Assembly: GCF_947623445.1 (NCBI RefSeq) | Contig: NC_135244.1 | Coordinates: forward strand, 5,890,001 to 5,954,000 | DNA: 64,000 nt | Source: Clavelina lepadiformis | Lineage: Eukaryota; Chordata; Ascidiacea; Aplousobranchia; Clavelinidae | Direction of reading: 5' to 3' | Shown here: piece by piece, positions 47,636 to 63,265 of the stretch | How positions within the stretch are numbered: the first letter of the stretch is position 1 | How the letters are laid out: the number at the start of each line of letters is the position of its first letter | Notes under the pieces: model-generated | What the model was told of the DNA's origin: nothing | What the model saw: only the letters and a program-made list of their open reading frames with translations | The model's database searches: none | Made by a program: the position numbers and the translations under genes

Positions 47636-48004
47636 CAGGGCTTCTCAAATGGGGGCCAATAGTCCACCATGGAGCCGTTTTTTGTGGTCCACGACCAGAT
47701 GCCTCTCTAGTGAGCTACTTTGTGTAAAGACTGAAATAACAAATTCATTCAATCAATTTGCAAAAGACTGTATAGTGTAGTTGTGGGGAAAGACGAGGCA
47801 AAGCCTGAAAGCGGGACACAAGTTTGTCACGTTTTTGTGCTTGCTGTGCAAAATTAGCGATGTGAAGGCTACTGCAGACGCAGTAATGAAGTAAAAAGTG
47901 TCTTTGCAATCAACACTCTACAGTTTTTATTGATGGGGAGGAGGCCACGGGTTTTAAAGGTCTCTGTAAGGGGGCCACTAACCATGAATATTTGAGAACC
48001 ACTG
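47636..48004. mobile_element. hAT MITE between SLBP and TTC1
   Basis: The left end is CAGGGCTTCTCAAATGGGGG; the right end in reverse complement is CAGTGGTTCTCAAATATTCA. A perfect 8-bp duplication tcctatag flanks it (47628-47635, 48005-48012). It is 369 bp long and has no frame. The ends are of the same style as the MITE at 42020 but the interior differs. Confidence 0.95.
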
Positions 48005-48012
48005 TCCTATAG

Positions 48013-48488
48013 AGTGTGTAAGATATATGTTTACTTTGCCCATCGTTCAGTCGATTGGGGAAACACTAGCTTGTTGCAACTTTTCACTATCAAATCCTTT
48101 ATTTTTCATCATTGACTGTCTAACTGCAGAACTGTGGGTTCGAGTGAAAGTGCTGTTGCTAACCTTTACACTAAAAGAACAATAGTCTTCCACAAAAGTA
48201 TAGCCGCACGCAATCAACGTATGTCACAAATAGTAGACCTATCTCAATAGTTTAGGCTTATAAGATAAAAGTTAGTTTTCTTGTAAAAAGACCAGTTGGT
48301 AAAAGGGTTAACCATGGCCATCGGTAGCCTATTGCGCCCATGAGCATAACTTGTTGTCTAATGGCTACTCTTTTTAACTGGCTTAGCTGCAAATATTATC
48401 TTATAACATTAACAGTATAAAGCTACGATTATTATTGATTTATTAGAGCTACCATTATTTCACCGGAAGAAATATTTTGCATTTCAAG
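48013..48488. other. Upstream region of TTC1
   Basis: No coding exon. A GGGTTCGAG motif near 48136 looks like a polymerase III B box, but no matching A box or tRNA fold could be made out. A splice acceptor at 48488 precedes TTC1. Confidence 0.45.
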
Positions 48489-48509
48489 GAATCGTCAAAT
48501 CTTACAAAA

Positions 48510-49986
48510 ATGGATAAAGTGTATGATGGGAATTTCGATACGGACGATGAAATGTTCTTTGATGCAAATGAAAGTGTTAATCCTGTGCAAGAAAATAATA
48601 TCCAAGAGAACCATAATAACATTAGCGAACAAGCAGACAAACTAAGTAAATGTGATTTAAATGACAACGTACTTTCAGAAGCGTTGGAAGAAAATCAAGA
48701 AGAATCAAAGTCTGCTCCTACTGAAGAAAGTTTAACTGAGGAAGAAAAGGAGGTGAAGACAAATGCACCATTAACTATTTTAATTATAAATAACTCAACT
48801 TTTAACTTACATACATAGTATAACATAGTCGATTCATTTTAGACTTCTGAATTATTCAGGGTATTACAATGTTTGTCTGTAAGTTGCTAACCACTGATTT
48901 TGTGAATGGCTTTGCAGGATCTGCGACAAGAAGCAATAAAGTTGAAAGATGACGGAAACCAAGAATTTAAATTACAAAGTAAGTTTTTCACATTATGCTA
49001 TAATGCTAAGTGAAACTGTATTTCTTTTGTTTTAAAGTAGACTAACTTTGATATTTTAAAAGGGTACACGGAGGCTGGCCAGCTGTATTCTCAGGGATTA
49101 AAAATTTGCCCAAAATGTTTTGCCAAAGAAAGAGCTGTTCTTTTTTCAAACAGAGCTGCATCCTTAATGAGCATGGTGGAGTACTTTTGTATTACTGTTT
49201 TAACATATACAGTATATACATTTTACATAAAATTAAAGATTCCTGATATTTCATGTAAACTTTCAGGACAAGAAAAAGGAGGCAATTCTTGATTGCAATG
49301 ATGGTAAGTTGTTTCATAAAATGTAAGACTCCTTTTTTACTTCAGTGTAAGCTCTAGCTCAATACTTTACAAATGCTCAACATATCAGCGTTGGAACTTG
49401 ATCCAAACTACGTGAAAGCTTTACTGCGACGAGCTCAGTTATACGAAGATACAGAAAAGTTGGATGAATCATTAGAAGATTACAAGAAAATCATAGAAAT
49501 TGATCCCTCTGTTTTCAAAGCAAGACAAGCATGCAAGGTAAGTTATCTCTGATTATATTATAGTTATCTTCTTTCTTTGAACTTTATCATTAACTTTTAC
49601 CTAAATAATATATGACAGAGACTACCAGAACAAATTAATGAAAGAAATGAAAAATTAAAAGAGGAAATGATGGGTGAGGTTTTCAAAGTTGTACATTGCA
49701 TCTTGCATAAATACTATTTAATTATCATTGAAGTGTTAGTAGTTTGTGTCGGTGATACTGTAAGCTGTTGGGAGTATTATGGCCTAGTTTTAGTTAACAA
49801 AATTATATTTAGTGCAAAGTAATATTTTCTTCATGAACTAAAACTGTTTTTACAGGAAATTTGAAGCAGTTGGGAAACACAATCCTTGGCAAGTTTGGTT
49901 TGTCAACAGACAATTTTCAAATGGAAAAAAATTCTGATACAGGAAGCTATAATATTCAATTCAAACAAAACCCTGGTAATTCATGA
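48510..49986 (+). CDS. TTC1: Tetratricopeptide repeat protein 1
   Basis: Adaptor with three TPR motifs; the family binds HSP90 and G-alpha proteins. Seven exons (48510-48752, 48918-48978, 49063-49175, 49267-49303, 49389-49537, 49619-49673, 49856-49986) give 262 residues, against 292 in human. The N-terminal third is acidic and disordered-looking. The TPR block includes AIKLKDDGNQEFKLQ, YTEAGQLYSQGLKICPKCF, KERAVLFSNRAASLM, AILDCNDALELDPNYVKAL and LLRRAQLYEDTEKLDESLE. The C-terminus QINERNEKLKEEMM and FGLSTDNFQ...GSYNIQF is highly typical. The start at MDKVYDG has a good Kozak context and lies 21 nt after an acceptor (tgcatttcaag); an ATG at 48477 would lie before that acceptor. It converges with the ARF gene. 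Confidence 0.95.
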
Positions 49987-51931
49987 AGTTTTCTTGGCTT
50001 CAAACTTGTGCACTTGAAAGTTGTTGAATACTGTGAGGCAATGTCAAAACGCCGCAGATATGCAAGTTTTCAACAACCAGAAGTGGTTTTTATTTTTGTG
50101 TCTTGTGCAATGGGAACATGATGTATCTCCTATGACATCTTGTTTTAACTGAATTTGGATCTTGCTTTCAACCTTTCAGTAGTGTTTATGTCTTAATTGT
50201 GATCTTCAGTTTGTTACAAACTGAGCACAAAATTTAAATCACAAAACGACGTATTCTAATGTTGTATTCAGATTAGCTTTTCATGCAATCTTAGGTAGCT
50301 TGAAGCAACTTCACTGATCTCGGCGAACTCTTAAAACCCATGTAATGTAACTAGCATCCTTGATTTCAAAATTGTCCGAAAAAGAATTTATTGTTTAAAC
50401 GTTCACAAACTGATTTGCTCGACTCATGAATTGTTATTGGCTACAAACAATAATTTAGGGATTTTTAATGCCTCTTCGCTTTGCATATACTCAAGTGTAC
50501 AACATTTTAGAACCCAAGTCAAAGATATCATGACCCTGCAATTCAAAGGATACATAGGAACACATGCAACTTTGCATGTAATGTGAACAAATGTGACTTA
50601 CACAAAAGCAGTTATTCCAGGGTAAGGTGACTCAGGTTACAGTACTTTGTGATAATTGCCTAGGCTAAACAGTAGGTACTAAGCCTGAAAAGCTAGATGT
50701 TACTTGCCCAACGTTTTATGTAATTACTGCTTTCTGATCAACAAAGTATTAAACTTAAAAGGATCTAAAAATGTTTTTATTAACTCCATGCATTCATGTT
50801 TTCATAGTCATTTGTTGCCAATTTTAACAACTTCGAACAGCTCAAACTCATCAATTTCGAGTTGTCCATCATCCACTGTATATTTAGCATTGTCCATGAA
50901 AACAAATACATCACATTGAATATTTCATGAATCAATTCACTGCCTTCAGGAGTCAACTTACAAGCTTAAACACCAATTGCAGACACACTTATCTGGAAGG
51001 AAGTTTATTTTATATGAGCCACAAATTCCCCGTACGCACAATAGGCATCAATGTATTCTGCAGCAATTTGATGCTAGCTGGGCAAGCATCCTTATTTTAG
51101 CACTGGTATTCGTCAGTTGAAAAAGAAGGGATAGTGGCGACAATTGTTAAATTTTCACATTTCAAAACATTTTAACAGGTATATAAGTTTTTTTTAAAGT
51201 ACATAGCACTCAACAGGGGATTGCACGCAGGCAGAGTGATTCACAAAAACTGAATAGACATTCTACTTTTTAACGACAAACTGAAGATCAGCTACGATGA
51301 ATTGGAACTAAACACCACAGAGTGAAAATAATGGACTAGGAATAATGCAGAGAACAGTAGCAGCTTGTGGAATGCAAAGCCGAACCTGCTAATGCTTGGG
51401 CAATACAAATCATGCATTTCAAGATTTCAGAGTGATCGTAATACATATAATAAGCAACAAATGTGAATAACTCGCTGCATATACATAACAACATTAAAAC
51501 AGTATTACTACAGTACATTCACGCTCATGGCACCGTCTCTACACTTACAAATAACCTATTCAACTGTATAATATCATGAGATGAATGTAAAAAATACAAA
51601 CTGACAAAGCATATGTGTGAAACACCCACTACATCTGTTACAGAGTAAGTAATAAGATTTCATAATGCAGTTTATTATTGTACTTAGATTCTATATTGCT
51701 AGACCAATGTGTCATGCCTACGTTCATGAAATCCCTCACATTGCATGTTTGAGTTCAGAAAATAATCAACATAGAATAGTATTCTGTGGCGCACAGATTT
51801 CATATGAAGCATTAAAGATATAAATATATATACACATACATGATACTCATAGATCTTGTAAAAGTTTGACAGGTTTGTTCTTAACAGACAAGAGCTTGTA
51901 CTCGCAATAAAAAACATAGTCCAACTTCAAC
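49987..51931. other. Convergent intergenic region, TTC1 / ARF 3' UTRs
   Basis: Both neighbouring genes end here, so long 3' UTRs are expected. On the minus strand an AATAAA at 51671-51676 could serve the ARF gene. No separate gene is supported. Confidence 0.5.
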
Positions 51932-55359
<3,428 letters not shown>

Positions 55360-55728
55360 CTTAGTTACTGCTTTATATACAGGCAAAGCAAGTAAATTAA
55401 TGTTCTTCCACAAAAAAGGTACTGTAACCCAAAACAAGATGCAATGGTCCACTCAAATAAACAACTATGCTTAAAAACTGAATTTGCCTTAAAAAAAATA
55501 TGAAAATCTTGCCCAACTTTTCAAGAAATAAAAAGAATTAATGCATTTCAAAATAACATAATTTGTAACAGTGCATTCAGAAAATGGATAACTTATCTGT
55601 GACCTTATAGGGTAGGCTAGCCAATTTGCGAAAAACTTCATATAACGCAAAGTAAAACGAATAAAGCAGGTTCTACTGATCACACAGCCATGGTTTTTAT
55701 ATCATTAGAAGCGCATTTTTATTCTCTA
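55360..55728. other. Upstream region of the ARF gene
   Basis: A short interval between the ARF start codon and the Tigger transposon. It probably holds the 5' UTR and proximal promoter. A weak acceptor (tataaagcag) lies 8 nt before the ATG. Confidence 0.45.
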
Positions 55729-56068
55729 TACAGTCAAGTCTTGATTTAACGGACTTCGATTTAACGGACTTCGGATTTAACGGACTCAATATGCGCAGAT
55801 CTATGAGTAAAAGAATGTACCAAAAGAATGGTTTTTATTGTTTTGGAATTCGCCAGGCTACTTGCGTGAAACGATTAGAAAGCTGTCTCTCACAACGTCA
55901 CAATACCAGCGTATTGTGATCTATCAGCGTACTCTGTACGTCACAATACCAGCGTATTGTGATCTATCACCGTACTCTGTCAGCGTACTCTGTACTCTGT
56001 TAGCAAGAGCCTTCATTCGGTGCACCTTAGAATCAGTTAGAACCTGCCTGTGTTTAGTACGGTGCATT

Positions 56069-57031
56069 ATGTCTAAGCCAAATGAAACACGTAAACGTGT
56101 GAACTTGTCGGTGATGCAGAAACTAGAACTGATCAAAAAGCTTGAAAAAGGGGCCAGCGTTGCGAGTGTTTGCGATCAGTATGGTGTCAAAAAACAAACA
56201 GTCTCAGACATTAAGAAGAGCAAGGACAAGCTGTTGAAATACGCTACGTCTTATTGTGTTGATGCGGCGTCTTCCAAGGGTGGTGAAGTGAGCAACAGAA
56301 AACATATGAAGATGGGTAAGGAACAATCTTTGGACGCAGCAGTTATGAAGTGGTACGTTCAACAAAGGTCCAGTGGAGTGAATGTGCGTGGGAAAGAGTT
56401 AATCGCAGCTGCTGCTAAACTTGCTACCAGTCTTGGCTTAACCGATTTTAAGGGCAGTGATGGGTGGCTTTGGCGATTCCGGAATCGCCACGGATTATTT
56501 AACGAGGTTCTGCATGGCGAGGCTGGTGATGCAGATACGGCAAGTGTGGCCCCCTTTCGCAAAAAATTAACAAAGCTGATTAGTGACGCAGGCCTCACCC
56601 TATCTCAAGTATATAACGCAGACGAGACGGGAATTTTTTGGCGTTCTATCCCGAAGAATTCTCAAGTCCGTCAGGGTGAGGAGAAGACCAAGGGGAAGAA
56701 GACAAGCAAGGAAAGGCTGTCGGTCCTGGTCGGGTCCAATGCCACCGGTACTCACCGACTGAAGCTAGCCGTGGTGGGCAAATCGAAGAAACCACGGGCA
56801 TTTAAGGGATTAAACGTCGAGCGTTACCTGCCAGTAGTTTACTACAACTCTAAGAAAGCTTGGTTTAACTCTGCAATATTCACTGATTGGTTTTTCTCGC
56901 ATTTTGTGCCTGCGACTCGGAAATATCCAGAAGTGCTGAAGATTTCTCCTGATGATGTACGAGTGGTCCCATTTTATGCGGCCCGCCGGCACTTGCAGAA
57001 ACTCCTACTCATCACTTATTGTTTTAATTAA
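56069..57031 (+). pseudogene. Tigger/JRK-like transposase, C-terminally truncated
   Basis: The start MSKPNETRKRVNLSVMQKLE is chosen because it opens the standard CENP-B-type helix-turn-helix (KKLEKGASVASVCDQYGVKK). A second DNA-binding domain of the Tc5/CENP-B type follows (WYVQQRSSGVNVRGKELI; GSDGWLWRFRNRHGL). The DDE domain begins with VYNADETGIFWRSIP, giving the first catalytic aspartate. The frame remains recognisable to about ISPDDVRVVP and then becomes unrelated sequence before a stop after 320 codons. The second and third catalytic acidic residues are missing, so it cannot be active. Upstream in-frame codons to 55838 are probably untranslated leader. Confidence 0.9.
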
Positions 57032-57396
57032 ACAGGTTACATGACAAAATATTATTCCCTTTACGAGTGTGTTTTTCTCTTCACTTTCAGTGCGTAAACA
57101 CACACACGCCAGTCGCGCATGTATTGCAACATGCTTTCAGAAACTAGCTGTACACTTCTCACGCATTGTTTGATCATAAAATACAAATACGGTAGCGGCT
57201 ACCGTAGGCCTTTGTGATGAAGATTGCGTAGCTTTAAACGTAACTGAGTGTGAAATGCAAAAATTGTGTTTAATATGAATATGCGTTTATTTACACACCG
57301 GGTAAATTTTCCTACTTTGTAATGAGAGTGTGCGGCCCGCCGGCTGCAACATTTTTGCAATATGCGGCCCTCAGTACAAAAAGTTTGCCCACCCCT
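56970..57396. mobile_element. hAT-like remnant nested in the Tigger transposon
   Basis: The right end reads TTTGCCCACCCCTG, the reverse of a CAGGGGTGGGCAAA hAT terminus, and the interior has GCGGCCCGCCGG at both about 56979 and 57331. The left terminus is absent, and the border with Tigger sequence near 56970 is inferred from where transposase similarity stops. The remnant is probably a deleted insertion that destroyed the transposase. Confidence 0.6.
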
Positions 57397-57530
57397 GGTC
57401 TACGCTATAGCAGAGTACTTGACTGTACACTGTACAGTAGTGGGAGTATGTTATTTTCGATTAACGGACTTTTTCCAGCAACGGACTGCTGCTGGTCCGC
57501 ATTTGTACGTTAAATCGAGGGTTGACTGTA

Positions 57531-58753
57531 TTATACTTTAAAACCGGAAATTTTTAATCAATATCTTTCAGGTGGTAGCAAAATTACACCAACAATTTTT
57601 GCGCCAGTGTACGAATGCAAAAAAACTGTATTTCACACTTATTTGAGCGAGTTTTACTGTTTTAAAGAGCATCTACGTGCACCCCAGATACTTTTGTCTT
57701 TACACCTATTTATAGTAAATAAATAAACAATTGTGACTTTATACAGTATCTTGTCTACACTCAAATCCCTGGAAACATTTGCGTCTGTTGCTTGTTTTTC
57801 AGTTCATTATTTTTCAAAGTGAGGTGTTAGGCTAGCTCGGCTGAGTGTATCGTATAATATCACTTATTTTTCTTTATTGACTGCGTGGAGGGAAAATTGC
57901 AAAAAAAACGTTATAGCCTAGCAAACTGAAGGACCAACGATATGAAACACCGCTGAAACTTGAAAGAACAGAGCAAATGTTGTCTTATGTTTTCGTTTTA
58001 TTGCAATAAAAATTATATTGTCTGGAATGTTATCGTTGTAAAGTATGTTTTAGAGAATGAAATTACGTTCATAATCATGTAAAAATCTTTGCCGTACGAT
58101 CTGTAAATCTTTTTATATTTAAGTTTTAGTCGACCTCAAAGAAAATTTTTCACATATCCGGTAGTCTACTCTAAGGAAAGCCGAAGAGTAGCCTAACCTA
58201 ACCCAAAATGAAAACAGATCAGAATATGTTGCTAGACGTAAGTGCTAATCAAAAATTCCGTATCAGACTGTATTAGCTCACAACAAACGTATCCTTTAGA
58301 AACAGCAAAGTGTCGGAAACAGGCAAGACATTCCAACACCTCAAAGCTTAGCTACCGCAGTTCATTAATTGTCTTCGATCGGTGTGGCTTTTATTCATGC
58401 GTCATCTGGGCTCCAAATTTACAACACATCTATTATGACGTATCAAAACGATAATCTCAGCGCCAAAACTTGGTGAATTTTTATTAATTTCTAAAAACTG
58501 TTCGCTTCATGTTGAACATTAGTATATTTTTGTCTGTATACTCAAATGTGCAATAAAATTTTTTTTTAAAACTTCAAGTTTTAGTTTATGAATACAGCTT
58601 TAAATTAGCTAGAAGTAAAATAAGTATTTGAGATTTTCGTTAAAATATTTAAAATAATATTACATTAACAATAATATTCTAAAAATCATAATTTTAAAAA
58701 ACCAAAGATTATTGCTAATAACAATTAATCTCTAATATTAATTAATATTAATA
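57531..58753. other. Non-coding interval right of the Tigger element
   Basis: AT-rich DNA without a supported gene or named repeat. A small frame at 58242-58454 is not supported. Confidence 0.45.
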
Positions 58754-58761
58754 GTTTAAAT

Positions 58762-59240
58762 CAGGGGTGTCAAGCTCAATCGCACCAGGGGCTAAAACTC
58801 ACACCTTATTTAACGCCACGGGCAATAAGGATAAAACTTGATTGAACATTTTGTGACACGAGTACATGAATTGGAAAAGGCAGCGAAACAACACCAAATT
58901 TTTGATGTTTTTGACGATTTTTCACTGGGCTATTTTTGATTATTCTTCTCTTACATCATTATGTTTCATTCATCTCCTTGCAAAAGCATTAAAGAAGTAA
59001 CAAACAATAAAGAAAAAAACATCCCAGATTACAAGCGTTAGAATAAATCGATTTATGCTATCGTATGATGGGGCAACTGTTGTGCTGCTGTATTGTGCGA
59101 TTTGTTATAATCTTGTTTCTTGCTTGAAAAAAGTAAGTTATACTGTACAATGATCTCGCGGGCCTGAAATAGTTCAATGTATAAAATAGCATTGCGGGCA
59201 AAGTTTTATTGTAAAGCGGGCCGGGAGTTTGACACATATG
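58762..59240. mobile_element. hAT MITE, worn right end
   Basis: The left end is CAGGGGTGTCAAGCTCAATC; the right side carries GCGGGCCGGGAGTTTGACAC and ends in a decayed terminus. A perfect 8-bp duplication gtttaaat (58754-58761, 59241-59248) fixes both borders. 479 bp, no frame. Confidence 0.88.
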
Positions 59241-59248
59241 GTTTAAAT

Positions 59249-60871
59249 AGTAACTAGGTTGTAGCCGGAGTGGACATACTAAAATCTTATGATGCTAAAG
59301 ATTTCCTCCGCAAAATTACTGTTTTTGTAATTATAAGACAAGTGGATTAAGAATAGAATTTGACAAGAGTTTAAAACTTGAAACGTTAGTCTCTTGACTG
59401 GTTAGTGAATATATTTTATAAACACTTCTAATATTTATGTCAGCTTACCGGTATAAATTTTCAATTTTTCTTTAGCTTGACGCAATAATATTATTTGTAT
59501 TAATTTATACAGAAAAGATAAATTAACCACTATAGTAGGTTAAATAGTTTGCACGCATGTTTGTAGGCAGAGATAACTGTTTAATTGTCGCATATACCAG
59601 ACTAAGAATAATAGACAAACTACCATAATATATGCGACGATTAACAATTTGGTCTCTGTTGCAAACCCCCGCTCTTTGCGATTTATTCAAAACTCATGGA
59701 AAATCGGAACTGGCTATCAACATTTTCCTAAGTCAGCTCAGACACTTAATAATATCAAAACACACTGGAATTTTAATGAACTTTCAACATATACGTTGCT
59801 ATAGCCCATCTTGAGCAACAGGATTTTTTCTGGCGTTGGGAAAAAGGTTTACATTCTCACTCGTATTATAATAAACCTGCGTAAAATTTGTTACTCAAGA
59901 CTCCCTCATATAAAACGTCTACCTAATGTAATTTTTTCTGTGTTTGCTGTCACTACCTCACATTTGCCATCAAACAAGCGATTTCAATGATTGTTGTACT
60001 TATAAACAATTTATGGACTGCTACGTCGCGACCAATTTCTATAAAAGTTACAAAAATTATCTCCAATTGCCCTAAAAGGCGGTGCCAATTCCGCCCCTTA
60101 TAATCAATTAATAATAACGTTAAAAACTTTTAATCACGCGAGACGTATAAAACTACAACAAACTCGAGGCTTGCGTAAACACCAGACTTTTTCTTCATTG
60201 CGGAATGCAAGATGAAACTTTTGCTCAAGGCAAAAAAGGCAGATGAAAACGGGAGAACATCGCTAGAGTCATATTCTATACAACAGAATAATCTAATTTG
60301 TAGACCGATTGAAGGAACGCTTGAAATTGCCAAGAACAAACATTTGATAGGAACTGTCTGATGTACTATTTCGAGCCTTGGAAAAGCCTCGCTGCTTCTC
60401 GTGACGCTTATAGTAAGGCAACAGTATAACGAGCACCCCGTAAAAATGAACTTTTAGCTCCAGGGCAGCTATTCCAATAGTTGGCAAATGATAACAAACA
60501 CAGAAAATATACCCAATTACTTTGTAACTTAACAATGGGCTATATTTAGTGGGCAGTTGCACAAGGAAAATAATTAACTACAAAAAATCCCCCCAAGAAA
60601 ACGGAAATAAGCAAGTTAGATAAACCCTTGTTGGTTAAAAAATAGTCTACCCACTGAATATAGCCTTTATACAACAACTGGTTCCTGGCGCTGTTAAGGC
60701 AGTGAAGTTGCATATCAGAAACCAATGCACTTCCCATCGGGGAGCCCTTTGCACATTGCGCCAGGCCCTGATCACAAAGCAATTTTTGCAAATCTCGAAT
60801 GCTGCGTGCACTAGGACTCTACCATCAAATGAGACCTATGTTGCTTATTTGAGGTTTCGGCAAAAGTTAAT
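59249..60871. other. Intergenic region downstream of PPP4R3
   Basis: The PPP4R3 3' UTR should lie at its right end. Around 60560-60850 on the minus strand, short pieces such as AKGSPMGSALVSDMQL recall a retroelement reverse-transcriptase motif, listed separately. Nothing else is supported. Confidence 0.5.
60546..60850 (-). mobile_element. Possible Penelope/LINE-like reverse transcriptase scrap
   Basis: A minus-strand frame contains KGSPMGSALVSDMQLHCL, close to the 'G.PMGS.(L/I)S' reverse-transcriptase block of Penelope-like elements. Just upstream in another frame is VHAAFEICKNCF, which resembles the 'C..N..F' stretch that precedes it in those proteins. The match is short and spread over two frames, so this is at most a decayed fragment. 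It directly abuts the PPP4R3 coding end. Confidence 0.3.
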
Positions 60872-63265
60872 TCAATCGTCGGTAACAACTTCTAACAAAC
60901 GAGGTTTCTTACGAGCGGGTTCATCGCTGCAGACTTCATTAGCAACCTTATCGTCATTCATGTCAAGATCTTGTGTCTCAGTATCTTTGTTTTCAGCGTC
61001 ATTAGCCACAACCTTGTCCTTGAGTGTCTCACTTTCACCAGTAATGCTAGGGTTGGTTTTGTTGGCATCAGCTACATCTGCTACGATTGACGTGTCTTCT
61101 TCTTCTTCTGACTCATCATCAGAATAATCCACAAGTCCAACAAGACCGTTTTTCACAGTAACATCATCTTCACAAGGTGCAGAAGTAGTCTTTTCACTTT
61201 CGATCCCGTTACTCTTTAGTACATTTTCAACGACTTTGTCTTCTGCGTTTAGACCGAGTTTCTTCGTAACTTCTGCTTTATCTCCTTCCAATATGCTATC
61301 GATGTTGATTTTTTGAGTTTCGAAAGAATCTCCAGATGTGAATGTGAGAGCGTCATCATCATCTTTCTCAAACCAAAGCTCCTCCTCTTCCTCCATGCTT
61401 CTCGCATCTCTACGGAAACGATGATTTTGTTCTGAGCTGTCGGAAATGGTGAGTTTGTGATTTTCACGATTCTTCTGCTGGTCATATCGTAATTTCAACC
61501 TTGAAAATGTCTTCACGTACTCGATACTCTGCAGGCGCTTGTAATGCTTCTCGACTATGTATTCAATCAAACTTTTGATATCTTCAACCCGGATGTACTC
61601 GAAGGTTTCCAGAATTGTTGAATTGAGAAGATTATACCTCTTCGCAGAGCGAAACAATGCTTCAACAACTGGATCAAACAGATCGCCTTTGATGATGTAG
61701 CGATTGTAAAATTCATCCTTCGTGCTGATGATTCTTCTCATAAACCGAAGTGCTGCCAATGAAAGGAAAGTGTGCTTGGAGTTGAGCAGCACTAAAACTC
61801 TACGAAGCAGATCTTTATTGAGAATGTAGTTCTTCACATGGTAAGTATGATGCTCAACAGAGAAAGTGACGAGATCTAAAATAAGACTTAGTAGATGAGC
61901 AGTCTGGTAATCATCTTTTCCAGGCCGTTTCTCATCTGCAGTATTTGCTAGTAGTGGTGCCATCAAAACATGCATACAGTTCCTGTAGAAAAACCCCAAG
62001 AATTCAGTCTTTTCATTCTTGTTTGGCATCATGTTTTCTGGGTCCAGCAGTACCCTGAGCAGCCCTGTTAACTGCATTGCACAACTGAGCTCTGGATCGG
62101 GGTCACAAATCATCTGCTCAATAACGAGATTTAAAAGAAACAAGTCGTCATCTCCGTCAGTGCAACTTTCATTCATTTCATGATGTGCAAAATCACGCAC
62201 CATGGAAGGGCTGTGTTCTACAACGTGAGCAAATACATCAATTGCAAGTTTGTGCGATTGGGTGTCATCACTAGCTAATAACATTTCAACTGCTGGCAGC
62301 ACACCAAGCTCTGATAGCCGACGAAAAAAATCATCACGGGCAGCAGGTTGCAAGGTCTGGGATAGAGAGCATAGCTCGCGTACAAATCCAGCAAGCTCAC
62401 GACGACGTTCATCAGCAGTGGATTCCTCTCGAAGCTGTTTGAACATCAATGACAAGAGATTTTCATCACTTTGCACCAGATGTACGATTTCAGCCTGTTA
62501 AGATTACAAATGATAATGTCGCTTGTTAGCTAAATAATTTCTCCGTATATATTCCGATTAGTAAAATGATATAAAAGTAAAATAACCAATTCATTATCAC
62601 ATGGCTGAAAAAAAAACATCAATATAACGTACCTTATTAAAAAATATCAAAGAACTCAATGTAGAGAGCATGTTTTCTTCAAAAACAGAAGGAGTTGGCA
62701 AAACTACATCCTGGATGTACTGCAGTCGAAAGGTTTGGTGAATTTTTCTTTTAAGGTCTGGATTTTGTATTGGTAGCACTTCCTTGAAACTAACTTCGCG
62801 CAGAAGATACTCTCTATGTTTTTGTGGTTCCATCAGAGCTGGGTCATGTTCTAAACAGCCGACCACATCCATGATATTTCCTTCTTGCAACAAAACATCA
62901 AACAAACTGCTTTTGTTTAAAAGAAATATGCTCTTCATTATTTCATACAAACGATGAAGGCCATCTGTATTTTCCAAGTCTTCACAGGTATGAAATAAAG
63001 TCAATAGTTTTGGTATGTAGTCAGACTCTTCAATCGCTCTAGCCAACTGTTCACGTCGTACTAGAGATGTCAATGCAGAAGAAAAAAGATCGGCAATTTC
63101 TTCCAGCTCTCCTAGTTCACAGGCCGGAAGCACATATGGAGAAGTGGATTGCCTTTGAAGAGAGCCATTGCTGTTGTCGAATGAACCGCTTGCTATTTCA
63201 TCATCTTCTTCATCAACATCTCCGATATCCTGAGTAATGTCCACAGATGGATCTTTTCCTTGAAC
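60872..63265 (-). CDS. PPP4R3: Protein phosphatase 4 regulatory subunit 3 (SMEK), C-terminal part
   Basis: Regulatory subunit that targets the PP4 catalytic subunit in DNA repair, signalling and gluconeogenesis. Two exons are in the window: 62633-63265 and 60872-62494, encoding 751 residues in one frame. The first opens [20 protein letters not shown] and carries the SMK-1 region ([41 protein letters not shown]). The second continues [14 protein letters not shown] with armadillo-like repeats ([60 protein letters not shown]). The tail is acidic, with [15 protein letters not shown] and a basic PARKKPRLL that could be a nuclear localisation signal. The N-terminal PH/EVH1-like domain is missing because the gene runs past the right edge; an acceptor at 63266 shows where the next exon joins. 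Confidence 0.97.

Larger units (their letters stand above)
55731..57528 (+). mobile_element. Tigger-type (pogo superfamily) DNA transposon, internally damaged
   Basis: The left end CAGTCAAGTCTTGATTTAAC and the right end in reverse complement CAGTCAACCCTCGATTTAAC are flanked by TA (55729-55730, 57529-57530). The left end contains three spaced copies of GATTTAACGGACT, likely transposase-binding sites. The 5' leader has a direct duplication of a block around GTCACAATACCAGCGTATTG (about 55895-55980). The transposase gene is open for its N-terminal two thirds, then runs into foreign sequence ending in a hAT-type terminus at 57396. At 1.8 kb it is shorter than a usual full Tigger. Confidence 0.95.

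Noticed and set aside
48100-48150. B-box-like GGGTTCGAG suggesting a tRNA gene or SINE
   Set aside because: No A box at the right spacing and no cloverleaf.
60702-61127. 141-codon plus-strand frame opposite PPP4R3
   Set aside because: Serine-rich antisense shadow of the acidic PPP4R3 tail.
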